A DNA stretch of 64,000 bases from Legionella nagasakiensis (GCF_900639915.1 NZ_CAAAID010000004.1:186001-250000), one strand, 5' to 3'; counted from the first letter of the stretch, positions 1 to 9,920 are shown. Program-made: numbers and translations. The notes: generated from the sequence alone by a model not told the origin.

Positions 1-236
1 CCTTCCGTCTGAGACACCGCATCATAAATCTGCTGGCCACGGCTGACCAAAATACCATTTCCATGCACCCGTGTAGCAATACTGCCAAAAAATCCCCATA
101 TTAATCCGGCAATTAACAACGTGAGCAATACGGCAAGAATCACCCAGTTTAAAGGAGAGACAATACGAAAAATTTGATCCAGCCGCTCAGGGTCATTTAA
201 ACGTTCGAGGCTTTTTTCGCGAAACAGTTTAGCCAT
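1..236 (-). CDS. HlyD-family secretion protein (NHLM bacteriocin-export type), N-terminal part
   Basis: The gene runs off the left edge; only its first 78 codons are present. The start MAKLFREKSLERLNDPERLD, followed by one strong membrane segment (about residues 33-52) and a periplasmic stretch, matches the start of membrane-fusion proteins of the NHLM/NHLP peptide-export systems. Such proteins bridge an inner-membrane ABC transporter and an outer-membrane channel. The transporter and peptide genes, if present, lie outside the window. The family call rests on the N-terminal pattern only, so a generic HlyD-like adaptor is the alternative. Confidence 0.6.
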   Translation of the reverse strand, partial: MAKLFREKSLERLNDPERLDQIFRIVSPLNWVILAVLLTLLIAGLIWGFFGSIATRVHGNGILVSRGQQIYDAVSQTE

Positions 237-683
237 GAATTAGAGAATTCCTTATTATCATTGGTACCCGGCTATGCTAGCAGAATCCCGTTGCCCATAA
301 GCGCAGCTTTGTTGGATAAATCAAAAATTATTCCTCCCTTTATTAAGGAAAGTTAGGAAGGATATATAAGGAAATCTTTTAAAAAGAAAATTCTTTTATT
401 AATCAACTCACACGATCAAGTTACGAGAAATTATAATGCATTGATTGCCATGTAAGAAATCCCTCCCAGCCTCCCTTAATAAGGGGAGGAGTTAATACAA
501 TGTTTGCAATAACTCCCATAAGTGCTATGCAATTTACATGGGAATTACTCCTGTATAGAGTAAGATAACTGGCTATAAAGTTGAAGTATTTTTTTGAAGG
601 AAAAGCGGAAATGTTGGCTCCAAACTTATTGTTTTATATTGAATTCGTGACATTATCTCTTGAATTACATAATCAGGACGTTT
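237..683. other. Intergenic region with degenerate REP-like inverted repeats
   Basis: No gene is visible. Two related GGGAGG/CCTCCC-rich near-palindromes occur: one at about 330-362 (CCTCCCTTTATTAAGG) and a better one at about 458-488 (CTCCCTTAATAAGGGGAG). The second can fold into a short hairpin. They look like extragenic repetitive palindromes. AT-rich sequence between them probably holds the promoters of the flanking divergent genes. Confidence 0.4.
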
Positions 684-1385
684 ATGTTAAATCATCTCAT
701 TGAACTTCGACGCCGCCTTTTGCATATCGCATCGGCTTTTCTGGCCTTGTTTATTCTATTTTTTTTTAGCGCCCATGATTTATTTCACTGGGTGGTGTCC
801 CCTTTACTAAAGGCGTTGCCAGGACATAATGGATTAATTGCCACCCAGATAACGTCTCCCTTGATAACGCCACTGCGCTTGGCAGCCGATGCGGCATTGT
901 TGGCTACGACGCCTTTTGCGCTGTATCAAGTCTGGGGATTTGTTGCACCAGGTCTTTATCATCATGAGCGCCAAAATTTACGCATGTTGATAACCATCAG
1001 CTTGCTGCTTTTTATGATTGGCGTTTTATTTTGCTTTTATATTGTCTTACCGCTTATGCTGCAGTTTTTTGTCACCGCCATGCCTGCTGAGGTGCGCTTT
1101 CTGCCGGATATGGCTTATGCTGTGGATTTTATTACCCGCATGCTATTCATTTTTGGGCTCTCTTTTCAGGTTCCCTTATTATGTTTGCTCCTGGTACGCC
1201 TGCAATTGCTGCAAGTCGCCACATTAAAAACCATCAGACCTTATGTTATTGTTGCCGCATTTACGGTAGGAATGCTCTTGACGCCGCCGGATGTTTTTTC
1301 ACAAGTGATGTTGGCCATTCCGCTTTGTCTTCTATATGAAATGGGCATTTTGCTTACTGTTTTTTTACAACCCAAAATGCCTTAA
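684..1385 (+). CDS. tatC: Sec-independent protein translocase subunit TatC
   Basis: TatC is the multi-spanning inner-membrane receptor that binds twin-arginine signal peptides and works with TatA and TatB to export folded proteins. The protein has the family's N-terminal signature MLNHLIELRRRLL, the conserved FxPG loop form near residues 95-100 (FVAPGLYHHE) and six hydrophobic segments. Its 233 residues are normal for the family. I chose the ATG at 684 because the open frame upstream begins with a TTG and adds eight residues not seen in TatC. It converges with tatB, so the tat genes are not in the usual tatABC order. Confidence 0.93.
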   Translation: MLNHLIELRRRLLHIASAFLALFILFFFSAHDLFHWVVSPLLKALPGHNGLIATQITSPLITPLRLAADAALLATTPFALYQVWGFVAPGLYHHERQNLRMLITISLLLFMIGVLFCFYIVLPLMLQFFVTAMPAEVRFLPDMAYAVDFITRMLFIFGLSFQVPLLCLLLVRLQLLQVATLKTIRPYVIVAAFTVGMLLTPPDVFSQVMLAIPLCLLYEMGILLTVFLQPKMP

Positions 1386-1433
1386 TGCCACAAACTTAAA
1401 CGGCACACAGTCAAGCGTTTGCGCAGCAAGTCC

Positions 1434-1688
1434 TCAGAGGCGCGGCTCAATTTTTTCCGAATCTGTATTGTGCGACTTATAGGCCAAATCCGCTTGTTGT
1501 GCTTTTTTCAGATTTTCTTGCAATTGGTGTTCCTTGAGTTGGGACTGCCAAAACTGGGACAGTTCCTTTTGGTAATGATTCAGAACACGAACCAGTTTTG
1601 CCAGATGCTTAGCAAGCATAGGCAGCTTGGAAGGACCGAACACTAAAAGTGCAACAAACACAATAAGCAATAACTCCCCAAAACTCAT
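1434..1688 (-). CDS. tatB: Sec-independent translocase subunit TatB (short)
   Basis: TatB pairs with TatC in the twin-arginine signal receptor. The protein begins MSFGELLLIVFVALLVFGPSK: one N-terminal membrane helix, the FGP hinge and a following amphipathic helix, all diagnostic of the TatA/B family. The F-G-E start, the longer charged helix and its position after a clearer TatA favour TatB. At 84 residues it lacks most of the long tail found in enterobacterial TatB. Its ATG overlaps the tatA stop codon (ATGA), so the two are translationally coupled. Confidence 0.85.
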   Translation of the reverse strand: MSFGELLLIVFVALLVFGPSKLPMLAKHLAKLVRVLNHYQKELSQFWQSQLKEHQLQENLKKAQQADLAYKSHNTDSEKIEPRL

Positions 1689-1846
1689 GGTTTCTTATCC
1701 TCTTCCTCATTCAACGCACGACGAAAACTTTTAATGGCTGCTCCCAAATCTGATCCTATGTTTTTAATTTTATTGGTTCCGAATAAAACAATAACAATCA
1801 AAAAGATTAATAATAATGACAATGGACTGATTCCGCTTATTCCCAT
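1685..1846 (-). CDS. tatA: Sec-independent translocase subunit TatA (53 aa)
   Basis: This small gene encodes 53 residues starting MGISGISPLSLLLIFLIVIV, then the FGTNK hinge and an amphipathic helix with the family's LGxAIKSFRRAL pattern. TatA forms the protein-conducting assembly of the twin-arginine pathway. A GAGGAG Shine-Dalgarno lies just upstream of the ATG at 1846. The stop overlaps the tatB start. The C-terminal tail is very short (NEEEDKKP). Confidence 0.9.
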   Translation of the reverse strand: MGISGISPLSLLLIFLIVIVLFGTNKIKNIGSDLGAAIKSFRRALNEEEDKKP

Positions 1847-1867
1847 AGGAACTCCTCATAAACTTTT

Positions 1868-3508
1868 TTAGCGTCGCATCAAGAAGGTTAATCCACCAAC
1901 TATCGCTGTACCTAAAGCAATCATTGCTAATTTCTTATGATCAAGCACATTAAGATAACTCATACCGCTAAAAATAACCATGACCATGAAAAAAGCACTT
2001 CCAAGACGTCTATTCCAGGTATCACGTGTTTTTACCCCTGACTCATCAGACATCAGAGCCTCAACATCCATCATTTTCTGTTCCTTGCTTAATAATAATA
2101 CATCGTTTAACAACCGCGGCAGGTGAGGTAATTGTTCAACAAAAAAAGGAAGATTTTCACGCAGATGTTTGAGTAAGGCTTTAGGACCTAATTGTTCACG
2201 AAGCCATTTTTCAAGAAAAGGCTTCGCCGTTAACCATAGATCAAGCTCTGGATACAGTTGACGTCCCAAACCTTCTATCGCCAGCAGTGTTTTCTGCAGC
2301 AATACCAGCTGCGGTTGCACCTCCATTTGAAAACGACGAGCAACCTGAAACAACTGCAGGATAACCAATGCAAAAGAAATGTCTTTTAATGGTTTTTCAA
2401 AAATTGGCTCACACACCATACGAATAGCACTTTCAAATTCATGAACACGAGTATTTCTTGCGACCCAACCGGATTCAACATGTAATTGTGCAACTCGTCG
2501 ATAATCACGATTAAAAAAAGCCAACAAGTTTTCTGCTAAATAGCGCTTATCACTATCATTCAACGTACCAATAATGCCAAAATCAATGCAAATATATTGC
2601 GGATCATGCGGATTAGTGAATGAGACAAATATATTTCCTGGATGCATGTCTGCATGAAAAAAACAGTCGCGAAAAACCTGCGTGAAGAAAATCTCAAGCC
2701 CTCGCTCGGCAAGCTTTTTGATGTTCACGCCGTAATTTTTCAAGGTTGCAATATCGGTAACAGGAATGCCATAGATACGTTCCATAACCATGACGTTATC
2801 GCGAACATAATCCCAATACACTTCAGGAATATAAAGTAATGGAGAATTATGAAAGTTACGCCGTAATTGCCCCGCGTTAGCCGCTTCACGTTGCAGATTT
2901 AACTCATCTATTAAATTGTGCTCAAATTCTCTGACAATTTCTCGCGGCTTAAATCGTTTACTTTCAGGCCAGTATCGGTCGGCCAGATTAGCGATGGTAT
3001 GTAAAATACTTAAATCCTGTGCAATTATTTTTTTAATGCCCGGACGCAAAATTTTTACAACAACATCTTCCCCGCTTTTCAAAGTGGCCGCATGGACTTG
3101 CGCGATGGAAGCAGACGCGAGCACTTGCTCATCAAATTCAGCAAACACTTCGAATGCAGACTGGCCAAACGCTTTCTCAATAATCGCTAAGACTTTTTCG
3201 CTGGCAAAAGGTGGTACCTTGTCTTGTAATTTACATAACTCCAAAGCAATATCCACAGGCAGAATATCGGGTCTGGTTGATAAGGCTTGTCCGAATTTGA
3301 CAAAAATAGGTCCTAATTCTTCTAAAGTCCTTCGCAGAGCCTCACCACGCGATAGTTTTTCCCTGCGAAACCAATTCCATGGATTCAAATACACAACAAA
3401 ACGAAGCGGCGCAAAAAGACGGATGCTCACAATCACTTGATCAAGACCATTCTTTGCCAAAATATAGTTAATGTGCAGTAATCGCAGTAATTGCTTAATC
3501 GGTTTCAT
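1868..3508 (-). CDS. ubiB: Ubiquinone biosynthesis kinase-like protein UbiB
   Basis: UbiB is an atypical ABC1/ADCK-family protein needed for ubiquinone synthesis, probably using ATP to help extract lipid intermediates for the Ubi complex. The 546 residues carry the KxGQ motif ([13 protein letters not shown], about 80-92), the family's modified nucleotide-binding region, a catalytic-loop-like HADMHPGN and DFG, and two C-terminal membrane segments. The start at 3508 ([13 protein letters not shown]) is the family start; the longer open frame adds 21 unconvincing residues. It overlaps the ubiJ end by 14 bases, as in other ubiEJB operons. Confidence 0.95.
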   Translation of the reverse strand: MKPIKQLLRLLHINYILAKNGLDQVIVSIRLFAPLRFVVYLNPWNWFRREKLSRGEALRRTLEELGPIFVKFGQALSTRPDILPVDIALELCKLQDKVPPFASEKVLAIIEKAFGQSAFEVFAEFDEQVLASASIAQVHAATLKSGEDVVVKILRPGIKKIIAQDLSILHTIANLADRYWPESKRFKPREIVREFEHNLIDELNLQREAANAGQLRRNFHNSPLLYIPEVYWDYVRDNVMVMERIYGIPVTDIATLKNYGVNIKKLAERGLEIFFTQVFRDCFFHADMHPGNIFVSFTNPHDPQYICIDFGIIGTLNDSDKRYLAENLLAFFNRDYRRVAQLHVESGWVARNTRVHEFESAIRMVCEPIFEKPLKDISFALVILQLFQVARRFQMEVQPQLVLLQKTLLAIEGLGRQLYPELDLWLTAKPFLEKWLREQLGPKALLKHLRENLPFFVEQLPHLPRLLNDVLLLSKEQKMMDVEALMSDESGVKTRDTWNRRLGSAFFMVMVIFSGMSYLNVLDHKKLAMIALGTAIVGGLTFLMRR

Positions 3509-4112
3509 AGCGGGCCCGTAAGTGATTGATATGGGCCGCCAGACGCTCAACACGCAAGGACAGTTCATCAATGTCCTTGAAAAAATCCTCTATCTCTTCT
3601 CGCGGTGGCAGAATGCGTAATTCTTCTTGCAAATATTCAGTCATATTCTGACGTAAGGATGCTGTGGTGCGTTCCTTTAGGGCAAAGCCTTGCCGAAAAA
3701 ACGAACCCACTTGATAGGCAACCACATCGCCAGTAAATTGTGCAAGATGCCCCTCCCAATCAATATCCAACTCATCAAATAATTTTTTGATCTGGTGGCC
3801 TAATTCAACATCACCCGACACCTTAATTTGATCATTAAATAAGGAGCGAACCTTTGAAGCAGGCAACAAGCTTAAACGAATTAACCCAAGTGGGCTGCTG
3901 TGGATTACTGTATCGATATGACCATTGTATTCAGGGAGTAACTGCAATTCACCTTGAGAAAAATAGATAAAAAAGCGAACGTTTAATGGTGCAATGACTA
4001 TCTCTAATACCTTACCCTGCAAAGCCTGTAATTTGGGCATACTGGTCTCATCAAGCGATAACGCGTGGTTAATTGCTTTCTGTAAGGTCTTTATCGTCAA
4101 TTCTTTAATCAT
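3495..4112 (-). CDS. ubiJ: Ubiquinone biosynthesis accessory factor UbiJ (SCP2 domain)
   Basis: UbiJ carries hydrophobic ubiquinone precursors in the soluble Ubi complex through its sterol-carrier-protein-2 fold. The protein is 205 residues: an SCP2-like domain over about the first 110, including a conserved SGDVELG stretch, and a C-terminal helical tail ending in a heptad-like region ([17 protein letters not shown]). Its location between ubiE and ubiB is the classic gene order and supports the call more than the diverged sequence does. Confidence 0.88.
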   Translation of the reverse strand: MIKELTIKTLQKAINHALSLDETSMPKLQALQGKVLEIVIAPLNVRFFIYFSQGELQLLPEYNGHIDTVIHSSPLGLIRLSLLPASKVRSLFNDQIKVSGDVELGHQIKKLFDELDIDWEGHLAQFTGDVVAYQVGSFFRQGFALKERTTASLRQNMTEYLQEELRILPPREEIEDFFKDIDELSLRVERLAAHINHLRARYETD

Positions 4113-4184
4113 ATCGCTCTCTTACGTCTTCACTTGTCATCAGTACAGTACTATTTAGTCGCTTTAATTTTACTCACACCCAGC

Positions 4185-4937
4185 TTAATATTTATAGGCA
4201 ATGTGGAGCGCCACAATCCCACCCGTCAAATTATAATAATGACAATCTTCAAATCCAGCCCGTTCAATAAGGATTTTTAAGTCTTCTTGTGAAGGATGCA
4301 TGCGAATTGATTCTGCTAAATACTGATAACTTTCAGAATCTTGTGCAAATAACTTCCCAATTTTAGGCAATATATTAAATGAATACCAATCATAAAACGG
4401 TCTTAATCCTGGTAAAACCGGCGTAGAGAACTCTAAAATCATGATTTTCCCGCCAGGTTTACATACCCTGAACATTGAGCGAAGCGCCTCCTCTTTATCA
4501 GTGACGTTTCGCAATCCAAACGCAATGGTAATGCAATGAAAACTACTGTCAGCAAAAGGTAAGCTCTGTGCGTTAGCCTGTACAAACCTTAAATTAGTCA
4601 GCAATCCCTCATCAAACAGACGTTCACGACCAACCGCGAGCATTGCTGAATTGATATCAGCCAAAACGACCTGGCCAGTATTACCCACTTTTTTGCTTAA
4701 AAGACGGGTCAAATCACCGCTTCCCCCCGCTAAATCAAGAACAATTTGGCCTGGATGAACACGGCTTAATTCCACTGTAAAATATTTCCATAAGCGGTGA
4801 ATTCCGATGGACATCAAGTCGTTCATTAAATCATAACGTCTTGCCACAGAATGAAACACTGCCCCAACTTTCTTTTCTTTTTCCTCCCAGGGAACGGATT
4901 GAAATCCAAAGTGGGTTTTTTTCTGCTGTTTGCTCAT
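4185..4937 (-). CDS. ubiE: Demethylmenaquinone/2-methoxy-benzoquinol C-methyltransferase UbiE
   Basis: UbiE transfers a methyl group from S-adenosylmethionine to the quinone ring. The 250-residue protein has the family features [20 protein letters not shown], the SAM motif [12 protein letters not shown], and the UbiE/COQ5 signature FGLRNVTD followed by [10 protein letters not shown]. It is the first gene of ubiE-ubiJ-ubiB; a 72-bp gap separates it from ubiJ. Confidence 0.96.
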   Translation of the reverse strand: MSKQQKKTHFGFQSVPWEEKEKKVGAVFHSVARRYDLMNDLMSIGIHRLWKYFTVELSRVHPGQIVLDLAGGSGDLTRLLSKKVGNTGQVVLADINSAMLAVGRERLFDEGLLTNLRFVQANAQSLPFADSSFHCITIAFGLRNVTDKEEALRSMFRVCKPGGKIMILEFSTPVLPGLRPFYDWYSFNILPKIGKLFAQDSESYQYLAESIRMHPSQEDLKILIERAGFEDCHYYNLTGGIVALHIAYKY

Positions 4938-5086
4938 GACTGGTTTCTTTGAATAAATACATCGTCTATCTTAACCGATAATCATGGAAAAAGCGTATAG
5001 TTGAATCAATCAATGTTCTTCGCATTCATGTTCCACATTTGATAGGATCATCTAATCATCAAATTGAATGTGCATACTCCATTGCC

Positions 5087-6316
5087 ATGCTGCTTGTTAT
5101 TGCTGAAACATTTGCACCCCTGTTAAGTCTTTTTATATTCATCTTAGGTGCCGGTTTTTTTTCCACGCTATTAGCATTAGTCATGACCCTTAACGGTGCT
5201 TCTACCATAACCATCGGCGCTATGACAGGCATTTTTTATGCAGGTGTTATCTTCGGGTCATTTCGCATCGAACGTTTTATCACCCGTGTTGGTCATATTC
5301 GCGCTTACTCCGTTTTCTCATCCACATTGGCTGTTGTCTGTTTATTGCACGGTGTGTTTTATAGTATTTGGTTGTGGTTGATTTTGCGTTTTATCGCTGG
5401 TTTTGTTAGTGCTGGGTTGTTTGTAGTTATCGAAAGCTGGCTATTGTGTAAAAGCACGCATAATAACCGAGGTCAAATATTAGCTTTATACATGATTACT
5501 TTTTATGGAGCTCAAAGCCTCGGACAATTTATTTTAAACCTTGGTGACCCGCAAACCATGCTGCTATTTGCCGTCGCCTCGATGACCTGCTCATTGTCAA
5601 TTATTCCATTATCCATGACGTATGTGCAATCGCCACAATATGATGAGCCCTCAACCCTGGGCTTGAAAAAATTGCTTAATCAATCAGCATCGGGCCTTTT
5701 AGGATGTTTTAGCTCGGGACTGATCATGGGAGGAATCTATGGATTAATGCCGACTTTTTTAAGTCACTTATTTCACTCCAGAGCGGAAGTCGCTAAGTAT
5801 ATGTTTGCAATCATCGTTGGCGGAATGATGCTGCAATATCCTGTTGGGAAACTATCTGATGTTTTCGAACGACGGCTAATGCTCATTATTATTTCACTTG
5901 CAACCATATTCATCTCATTAGCTGTTATCTTTATTAATCCTGAAATAACATGGTTGTTTTTCAGTTTGATGGCCTTGGTTGGCGGATTAACCTTTACACT
6001 ATACCCCATCAGCATCACACAAGCTTGCGATGCTTTAGATACCGCCGATATTGTCGCCGGAACACAAAGTCTCTTATTGGCATATAGCATTGGCGCCATG
6101 ATTGGCCCATTTATTGCGCCTGTTTTTATGCAATTCTTTGGTAGCTATGGGCTTTTTATTTATTTTATCAGTATTTGCGCTTTTTCTATCCCGTTATTTA
6201 TTATCCGTAAAGCTCAAAAAGCCGATATTCCCCAGGAAGAACCTTTCATGTCCATGCCACAAACCTCACCCATTTTATTGGAATTAGACCCACGTGGTGA
6301 TGTAAATCAGTCATAA
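5087..6316 (+). CDS. Major facilitator superfamily transporter (YcaD-like)
   Basis: A 409-residue integral membrane protein with twelve predicted hydrophobic segments, no signal peptide and a central hydrophilic loop near residue 200. The first half has an MFS-type loop (FRIERFITRVGHIRAYSV), and the second half has the equivalent GKLSDVFERR. The fold resembles the YcaD branch of MFS carriers, whose substrates are mostly unknown, so no substrate is assigned. I used the ATG at 5087; the upstream TTG at 5039 would add a hydrophilic 16-residue extension. It is divergent from ubiE across about 150 bp. Confidence 0.8.
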   Translation: MLLVIAETFAPLLSLFIFILGAGFFSTLLALVMTLNGASTITIGAMTGIFYAGVIFGSFRIERFITRVGHIRAYSVFSSTLAVVCLLHGVFYSIWLWLILRFIAGFVSAGLFVVIESWLLCKSTHNNRGQILALYMITFYGAQSLGQFILNLGDPQTMLLFAVASMTCSLSIIPLSMTYVQSPQYDEPSTLGLKKLLNQSASGLLGCFSSGLIMGGIYGLMPTFLSHLFHSRAEVAKYMFAIIVGGMMLQYPVGKLSDVFERRLMLIIISLATIFISLAVIFINPEITWLFFSLMALVGGLTFTLYPISITQACDALDTADIVAGTQSLLLAYSIGAMIGPFIAPVFMQFFGSYGLFIYFISICAFSIPLFIIRKAQKADIPQEEPFMSMPQTSPILLELDPRGDVNQS

Positions 6317-6340
6317 AAAAGCCCTAATAAATTAGGGCTG
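6315..6340 (-). terminator. Rho-independent terminator between convergent genes
   Basis: A perfect 8-bp stem (AGCCCTAA / TTAGGGCT, 6320-6339) with a 4-base loop has an A-run on its left side. Read on the minus strand it is a stem followed by six T residues, a good terminator for the acidic-protein gene. The same hairpin directly follows the MFS stop codon and may serve both genes. Confidence 0.8.
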
Positions 6341-6361
6341 GCAGAGAATAGTTACATCAGT

Positions 6362-6640
6362 CTATGATTGATGTGCAGCAGGTGTTCCTGAATCATTACT
6401 GTCATCACCTTCAGGATTTGGGTCATAGGAAGGATCACCTTCATCACCACTGCCTTCATCTTCATCACTGTTTTCATCATCAGTTGATTGTTGTGTGTTT
6501 TGATCATTATTACCGGCAGCATTATCAGGTGCCACATTATTTGCCGCAGGCGCCTGCTGCGTATCCGTTTGATTCATATCAGCGTGAGCAAACATTGAAA
6601 CGCCAAACAAAACAGCCAACATAGCAATTACCTTTTTCAC
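6362..6640 (-). CDS. Small secreted acidic low-complexity protein
   Basis: I do not recognise a family. From the GTG at 6640 the product is 92 residues: a signal peptide (KKVIAMLAVLFGVSMFAHA, cleavage after AHA) and a mature part almost wholly made of D, E, N, S, G, P and Q, so probably disordered. The GTG is preferred over upstream ATGs because a GGAG motif sits six bases before it. The upstream ATGs would place charged residues ahead of the signal peptide. It could bind cations or be a surface/periplasmic spacer; that is speculation. Confidence 0.65.
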   Translation of the reverse strand: MKKVIAMLAVLFGVSMFAHADMNQTDTQQAPAANNVAPDNAAGNNDQNTQQSTDDENSDEDEGSGDEGDPSYDPNPEGDDSNDSGTPAAHQS

Positions 6641-6706
6641 GATTAGCTCCATTAATTTTAGCAAAGGTCTAATTACTATAAATCGAATTTAACAATCGTC
6701 AAGAGG

Positions 6707-7159
6707 CTAACTACAAGATTTAAAATTATTTTTGTTAGTTAATTGTTGGCATGCCCTCAGGTATTTTTTTTCATCTGGCGTGGTTTGATAACGCTGTGCC
6801 AGCCATAAACATTCTGCCAAATGATCCATAAGCATATGTTCTACGACAAGAGGATCGCCGTGTCGTTTTAATAAGGTTTTATAAATGACTGCTATTCCAA
6901 CCGGTCTGTTCGTGGCAATTTGATCGCGCACGGCTAAATGCAATCCCATATGCAAGAAAGGATTTGTTTGTCCTATTTCAGGGAAATAAGGTGTCTCATT
7001 AAGCATCCCCTCCTCAAGGAATGAATGATACTCAGGGTGCTCTATGATAATTGCAGCAATTTGCTTTTCCAAAGGAAGCAATGATTGTTTTTCTTTATAT
7101 TTTTTCCAACTTGAAAAAAATAGCGCACGAGTATCTCGAACTTCATTGCTATAAAACAT
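6707..7159 (-). CDS. DUF1841 family protein
   Basis: A 150-residue cytosolic protein matching the DUF1841 pattern: an early R(A/E)LFF..WKKY, then LEKQIAAIIIEHPEYH, the histidine-rich NPFLHMGLHLAVRDQI and the late EHMLMDHLAECLWLAQR. The family is conserved in gammaproteobacteria and has no established function. The regularly spaced His/Glu residues could form a metal site, which is inference. It stands as a single gene upstream of the acidic-protein gene on the same strand. Confidence 0.85.
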   Translation of the reverse strand: MFYSNEVRDTRALFFSSWKKYKEKQSLLPLEKQIAAIIIEHPEYHSFLEEGMLNETPYFPEIGQTNPFLHMGLHLAVRDQIATNRPVGIAVIYKTLLKRHGDPLVVEHMLMDHLAECLWLAQRYQTTPDEKKYLRACQQLTNKNNFKSCS

Positions 7160-7484
7160 AGTTTATCATTTAAAAATTCTACATAAAAAAAGAAAGTCTA
7201 ACGCATTCAACCAAAAAACAACAACCACAGGGTAAACGCATCTGACAGCGCGACTTAAAATCAAAATGCCTATATTTTTTGTTTTATGCACATAAATCAG
7301 TCAAAAGAGTGGGTTTTTGTGCTCAACAATTAGATGCGTTACCTTGCCCACAGCCCAATTTCATTTGACAACTGCAAACAAATTATGCGATATTTTCGCT
7401 GCGAGGTTGGACTTGCTATGTGTCATTCCACTGGGTCAATTGGCGACACACTGATTGGCCCTTTCTACTATGAAAGCAACGAAC
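7160..7484. other. Gap without a convincing gene
   Basis: No supported gene. A plus-strand open frame (7334-7540) starts here but runs 56 bases into the 3' end of the antisense exporter gene, has no ribosome-binding site and matches nothing I recognise. The gap must hold the promoter of the DUF1841 gene. Confidence 0.5.
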
Positions 7485-8090
7485 CTATATCTGGCTATTT
7501 AACAATTTTATGGCCAGAAAAAGCATCAAAACCCCACTAAAAAACTCAACACGGCGCCAAACGACCTCTCGAGTTAAGCTATGGGCGAAGTAATATGCCG
7601 TGAATGTCAGGACAGTGAACCACAATAAACTTGACGTGATCACCCCCATTAAAAATAAGTGAGGATGCTCAGGAAACTGGCTACTGCCGCCACCTATTAA
7701 AATCAATGAATCAATGATCGCATGAGGGTTTAATAAACTAAATCCCAAAGCAAGGATAATGATTTGCCATCGACTCATAAGCTGATGCTCAGAATGCATG
7801 ACCTCAGTTCGACGACGAAAGGCTTGTTGCAAAGCGCGTCCACCATAATACAATAAAAACGCCGCGCCAAACCAGGCCATCCACAAACGAAAATTGGGGT
7901 GTAACTCCAAAAGTTGTTGTAAGCCAGCAACACTCGCCGTTACCAGAATGCAATCGCAAAAAAAACAAATAACCGCAGATAACACGGCGTGACGACGTAA
8001 CGCCCCTTGGCGAATTAGAAAAATATTTTGTGGGCCCAGTGCCATGATAAGAGATAAGCCCAGGATCAGCCCATTAAAATAAACCGGCAT
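7485..8090 (-). CDS. LysE/ArgO-type amino-acid exporter
   Basis: LysE-family proteins export basic or other amino acids from the cytosol. The 201-residue protein has six hydrophobic segments, the conserved N-terminal GLSLIMALGPQNIFLIRQG motif, and the central FSLLNPHAIIDSLILIGG motif typical of the ArgO/LysE subgroup. The GPQN and NPHA patterns favour arginine/lysine export over the RhtB homoserine subgroup. It is a single gene, divergent from the cytochrome operon. Confidence 0.88.
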   Translation of the reverse strand: MPVYFNGLILGLSLIMALGPQNIFLIRQGALRRHAVLSAVICFFCDCILVTASVAGLQQLLELHPNFRLWMAWFGAAFLLYYGGRALQQAFRRRTEVMHSEHQLMSRWQIIILALGFSLLNPHAIIDSLILIGGGSSQFPEHPHLFLMGVITSSLLWFTVLTFTAYYFAHSLTREVVWRRVEFFSGVLMLFLAIKLLNSQI

Positions 8091-8234
8091 GATATCTTAA
8101 TGCATTAAAAATCAATTGTCGCATTATCACACATATTGTGTGATTTTGGAATAAAAAAAGGCCGCCCACCTTTAATATTTATTTACAGTTAGCCTAATAA
8201 CTGTTATCACTTATTCCATAACGTCATAACAACA

Positions 8235-8262
8235 TTGCAAGTTACCGGCACAGCAGTATAAA
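8235..8262 (+). promoter_or_regulatory. Candidate sigma-70 promoter of the cytochrome oxidase operon
   Basis: A TTGCAA box (8235-8240), a 16-bp spacer and a TATAAA box (8257-8262) lie 59 bases before the GTG start of the first operon gene. The spacer is one base shorter than ideal. No other good pair is seen in the 230-bp gap. Confidence 0.5.
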
Positions 8263-8321
8263 ATGCCAAATTTGTTTATCCTGCCAATGATTATCCAAAA
8301 TATTGAGTTTAAGGAGGGAGC

Positions 8322-9884
8322 GTGGGCTCTTTGTTGAAAAACAACACAATCGCCTGTATGTTAGCCACACTATTGGCAGTTTGCACACCACTACAGGCTG
8401 CTGACAATAATAACAATGGCAGCAAAGAAAATGGCTTTAGATGGGTTGACCCCTTGATCGACGGATTTTATCCAAAGTATCCTCCTACGGCACCCGCATC
8501 CGGTGAAAAAGAGCAATTAATTAAACGCGGTGAATATTTAGCAAAACTTGGTGATTGTATTTCCTGTCATACAAACGTCAAAGGTGGAACACCTGCTTAC
8601 GCTGGAGGGCTACCCATTGCAACGCCTTTTGGCACCATTTACAGTCTTAACATCACCCCAGATAAAAAAACTGGAATTGGAAATTGGACCGAAAAAGATT
8701 TTATTCGTGCTCTAAAAAAAGGGCGAGATCCGAAAGGACGTAATTACTTTCCCGTATTTCCTTACGTTTATTTTGCAAATATTACGGATGATGATGCACG
8801 GGCGCTTTATGCTTATTTTATGAGTATTCCTCCAGTTGAGCTGGAAAACAAACGTCAGCCGTTTCCTTTCAATATGCCAGGGGCAAGCCTTGGAATGTGG
8901 GGCTGGAATTTACTGTTTTTCTACCCGAACAAACAATATGAATATGATCCAGAGCATTCTCCAGCCTGGAATCGTGGCAAATACATTGTCGATGGTCTTG
9001 GTCATTGCAGCATGTGCCACACGCCCTTAAATATTTTAGGCTCACCAAAACAGCGTTTTTATCTAACCGGAGGGTTTGTTGATGGTTACTGGGCACCGAA
9101 CATCACTCAATTTGGTTTGCGCTCTGCAAATCGCTACGATGTAGCGGATGTATTTATTAAAGGGGAATTGATTAATATGGCAGGCCCCGTAGCAGGACCC
9201 ATGGCTGAAGTCAATCATAATAGTTTAAGTTACCTGACAGAAGATGATCAATTAGCCATTGCCACTTATTTAAAAACCGTTGTGAGCGAAGAACCGTTAG
9301 GCGTACCCCCTTCAGATAAGCAACCAACGTTAAAGCGTGGTAAGCAGGTGTACGTGAACACTTGTATTATTTGCCATCAAGACGGAAAAATGGGTGCTCC
9401 CCTGATTGGAAATGGTGCCGGCTGGTACATGCGCCTTAAAAACAGTGGTCTAACTGGCCTGTATCGTCATGCAATTCATGGCTACAACAGCATGCCCCCG
9501 CGTGGTGCTTGTGTCACTTGTTCTGATAACGATGTCATTGCTGCTGTGGATTATCTTTTGAATAAATCATTATCACGTTCTCAATGGATAGATCTTAAAT
9601 CAGGTGGTCCAGCTAAATTTCCTGCTAATGGTAAAGTCATTTATGAGGAAAACTGCGCAGTATGCCACAATGAAGGCAAGCTTGGTGCGCCTAAAATTGG
9701 CGATAAAGAGATGTGGAAACCACTCATTGCACAAAATATGGATGTGTTGATTGAAAACACCGTCATGGGTAAAAAACATCCTGTGAATGGTGGCTGTAAG
9801 CACTGTACCACAGGTGAAGTGATAGACGCGATTAAATACATCGTCAGCCAGTCCAAAACAGAAGGCAATTACTCATTGTGGTAA
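8322..9884 (+). CDS. Multidomain c-type cytochrome with four CxxCH heme sites
   Basis: An exported electron-transfer protein of 520 residues, with a signal peptide ending near PLQAADN. Four heme-attachment motifs are visible: CISCH at 79, CSMCH at 229, CIICH at 348 and CAVCH at 445. The first two domains resemble the cytochrome subunit of alcohol/gluconate dehydrogenases. The last two resemble cytochrome c5, including the Met-ligand motif followed by a Cys pair (ACVTCSD and GCKHCTT) that forms a disulfide in that family. GTG start with AGGAGGGA just upstream. It leads the cox operon, so it probably feeds electrons to the oxidase. Confidence 0.85.
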   Translation: MGSLLKNNTIACMLATLLAVCTPLQAADNNNNGSKENGFRWVDPLIDGFYPKYPPTAPASGEKEQLIKRGEYLAKLGDCISCHTNVKGGTPAYAGGLPIATPFGTIYSLNITPDKKTGIGNWTEKDFIRALKKGRDPKGRNYFPVFPYVYFANITDDDARALYAYFMSIPPVELENKRQPFPFNMPGASLGMWGWNLLFFYPNKQYEYDPEHSPAWNRGKYIVDGLGHCSMCHTPLNILGSPKQRFYLTGGFVDGYWAPNITQFGLRSANRYDVADVFIKGELINMAGPVAGPMAEVNHNSLSYLTEDDQLAIATYLKTVVSEEPLGVPPSDKQPTLKRGKQVYVNTCIICHQDGKMGAPLIGNGAGWYMRLKNSGLTGLYRHAIHGYNSMPPRGACVTCSDNDVIAAVDYLLNKSLSRSQWIDLKSGGPAKFPANGKVIYEENCAVCHNEGKLGAPKIGDKEMWKPLIAQNMDVLIENTVMGKKHPVNGGCKHCTTGEVIDAIKYIVSQSKTEGNYSLW

Positions 9885-9920
9885 AAAAAAGAATAATTAT
9901 TATTTAAAAGAGGGGCGGGA

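Noticed and set aside
7334-7540. Plus-strand 68-codon frame before the LysE-type gene
   Set aside because: It overlaps the antisense exporter gene, lacks a ribosome-binding site and has no recognisable features.
9500-9830. Degenerate heme motifs CVTCS and CKHCT as lost heme sites
   Set aside because: They follow the Met-ligand motif as the disulfide Cys pair does in cytochrome c5, so they are not heme sites.
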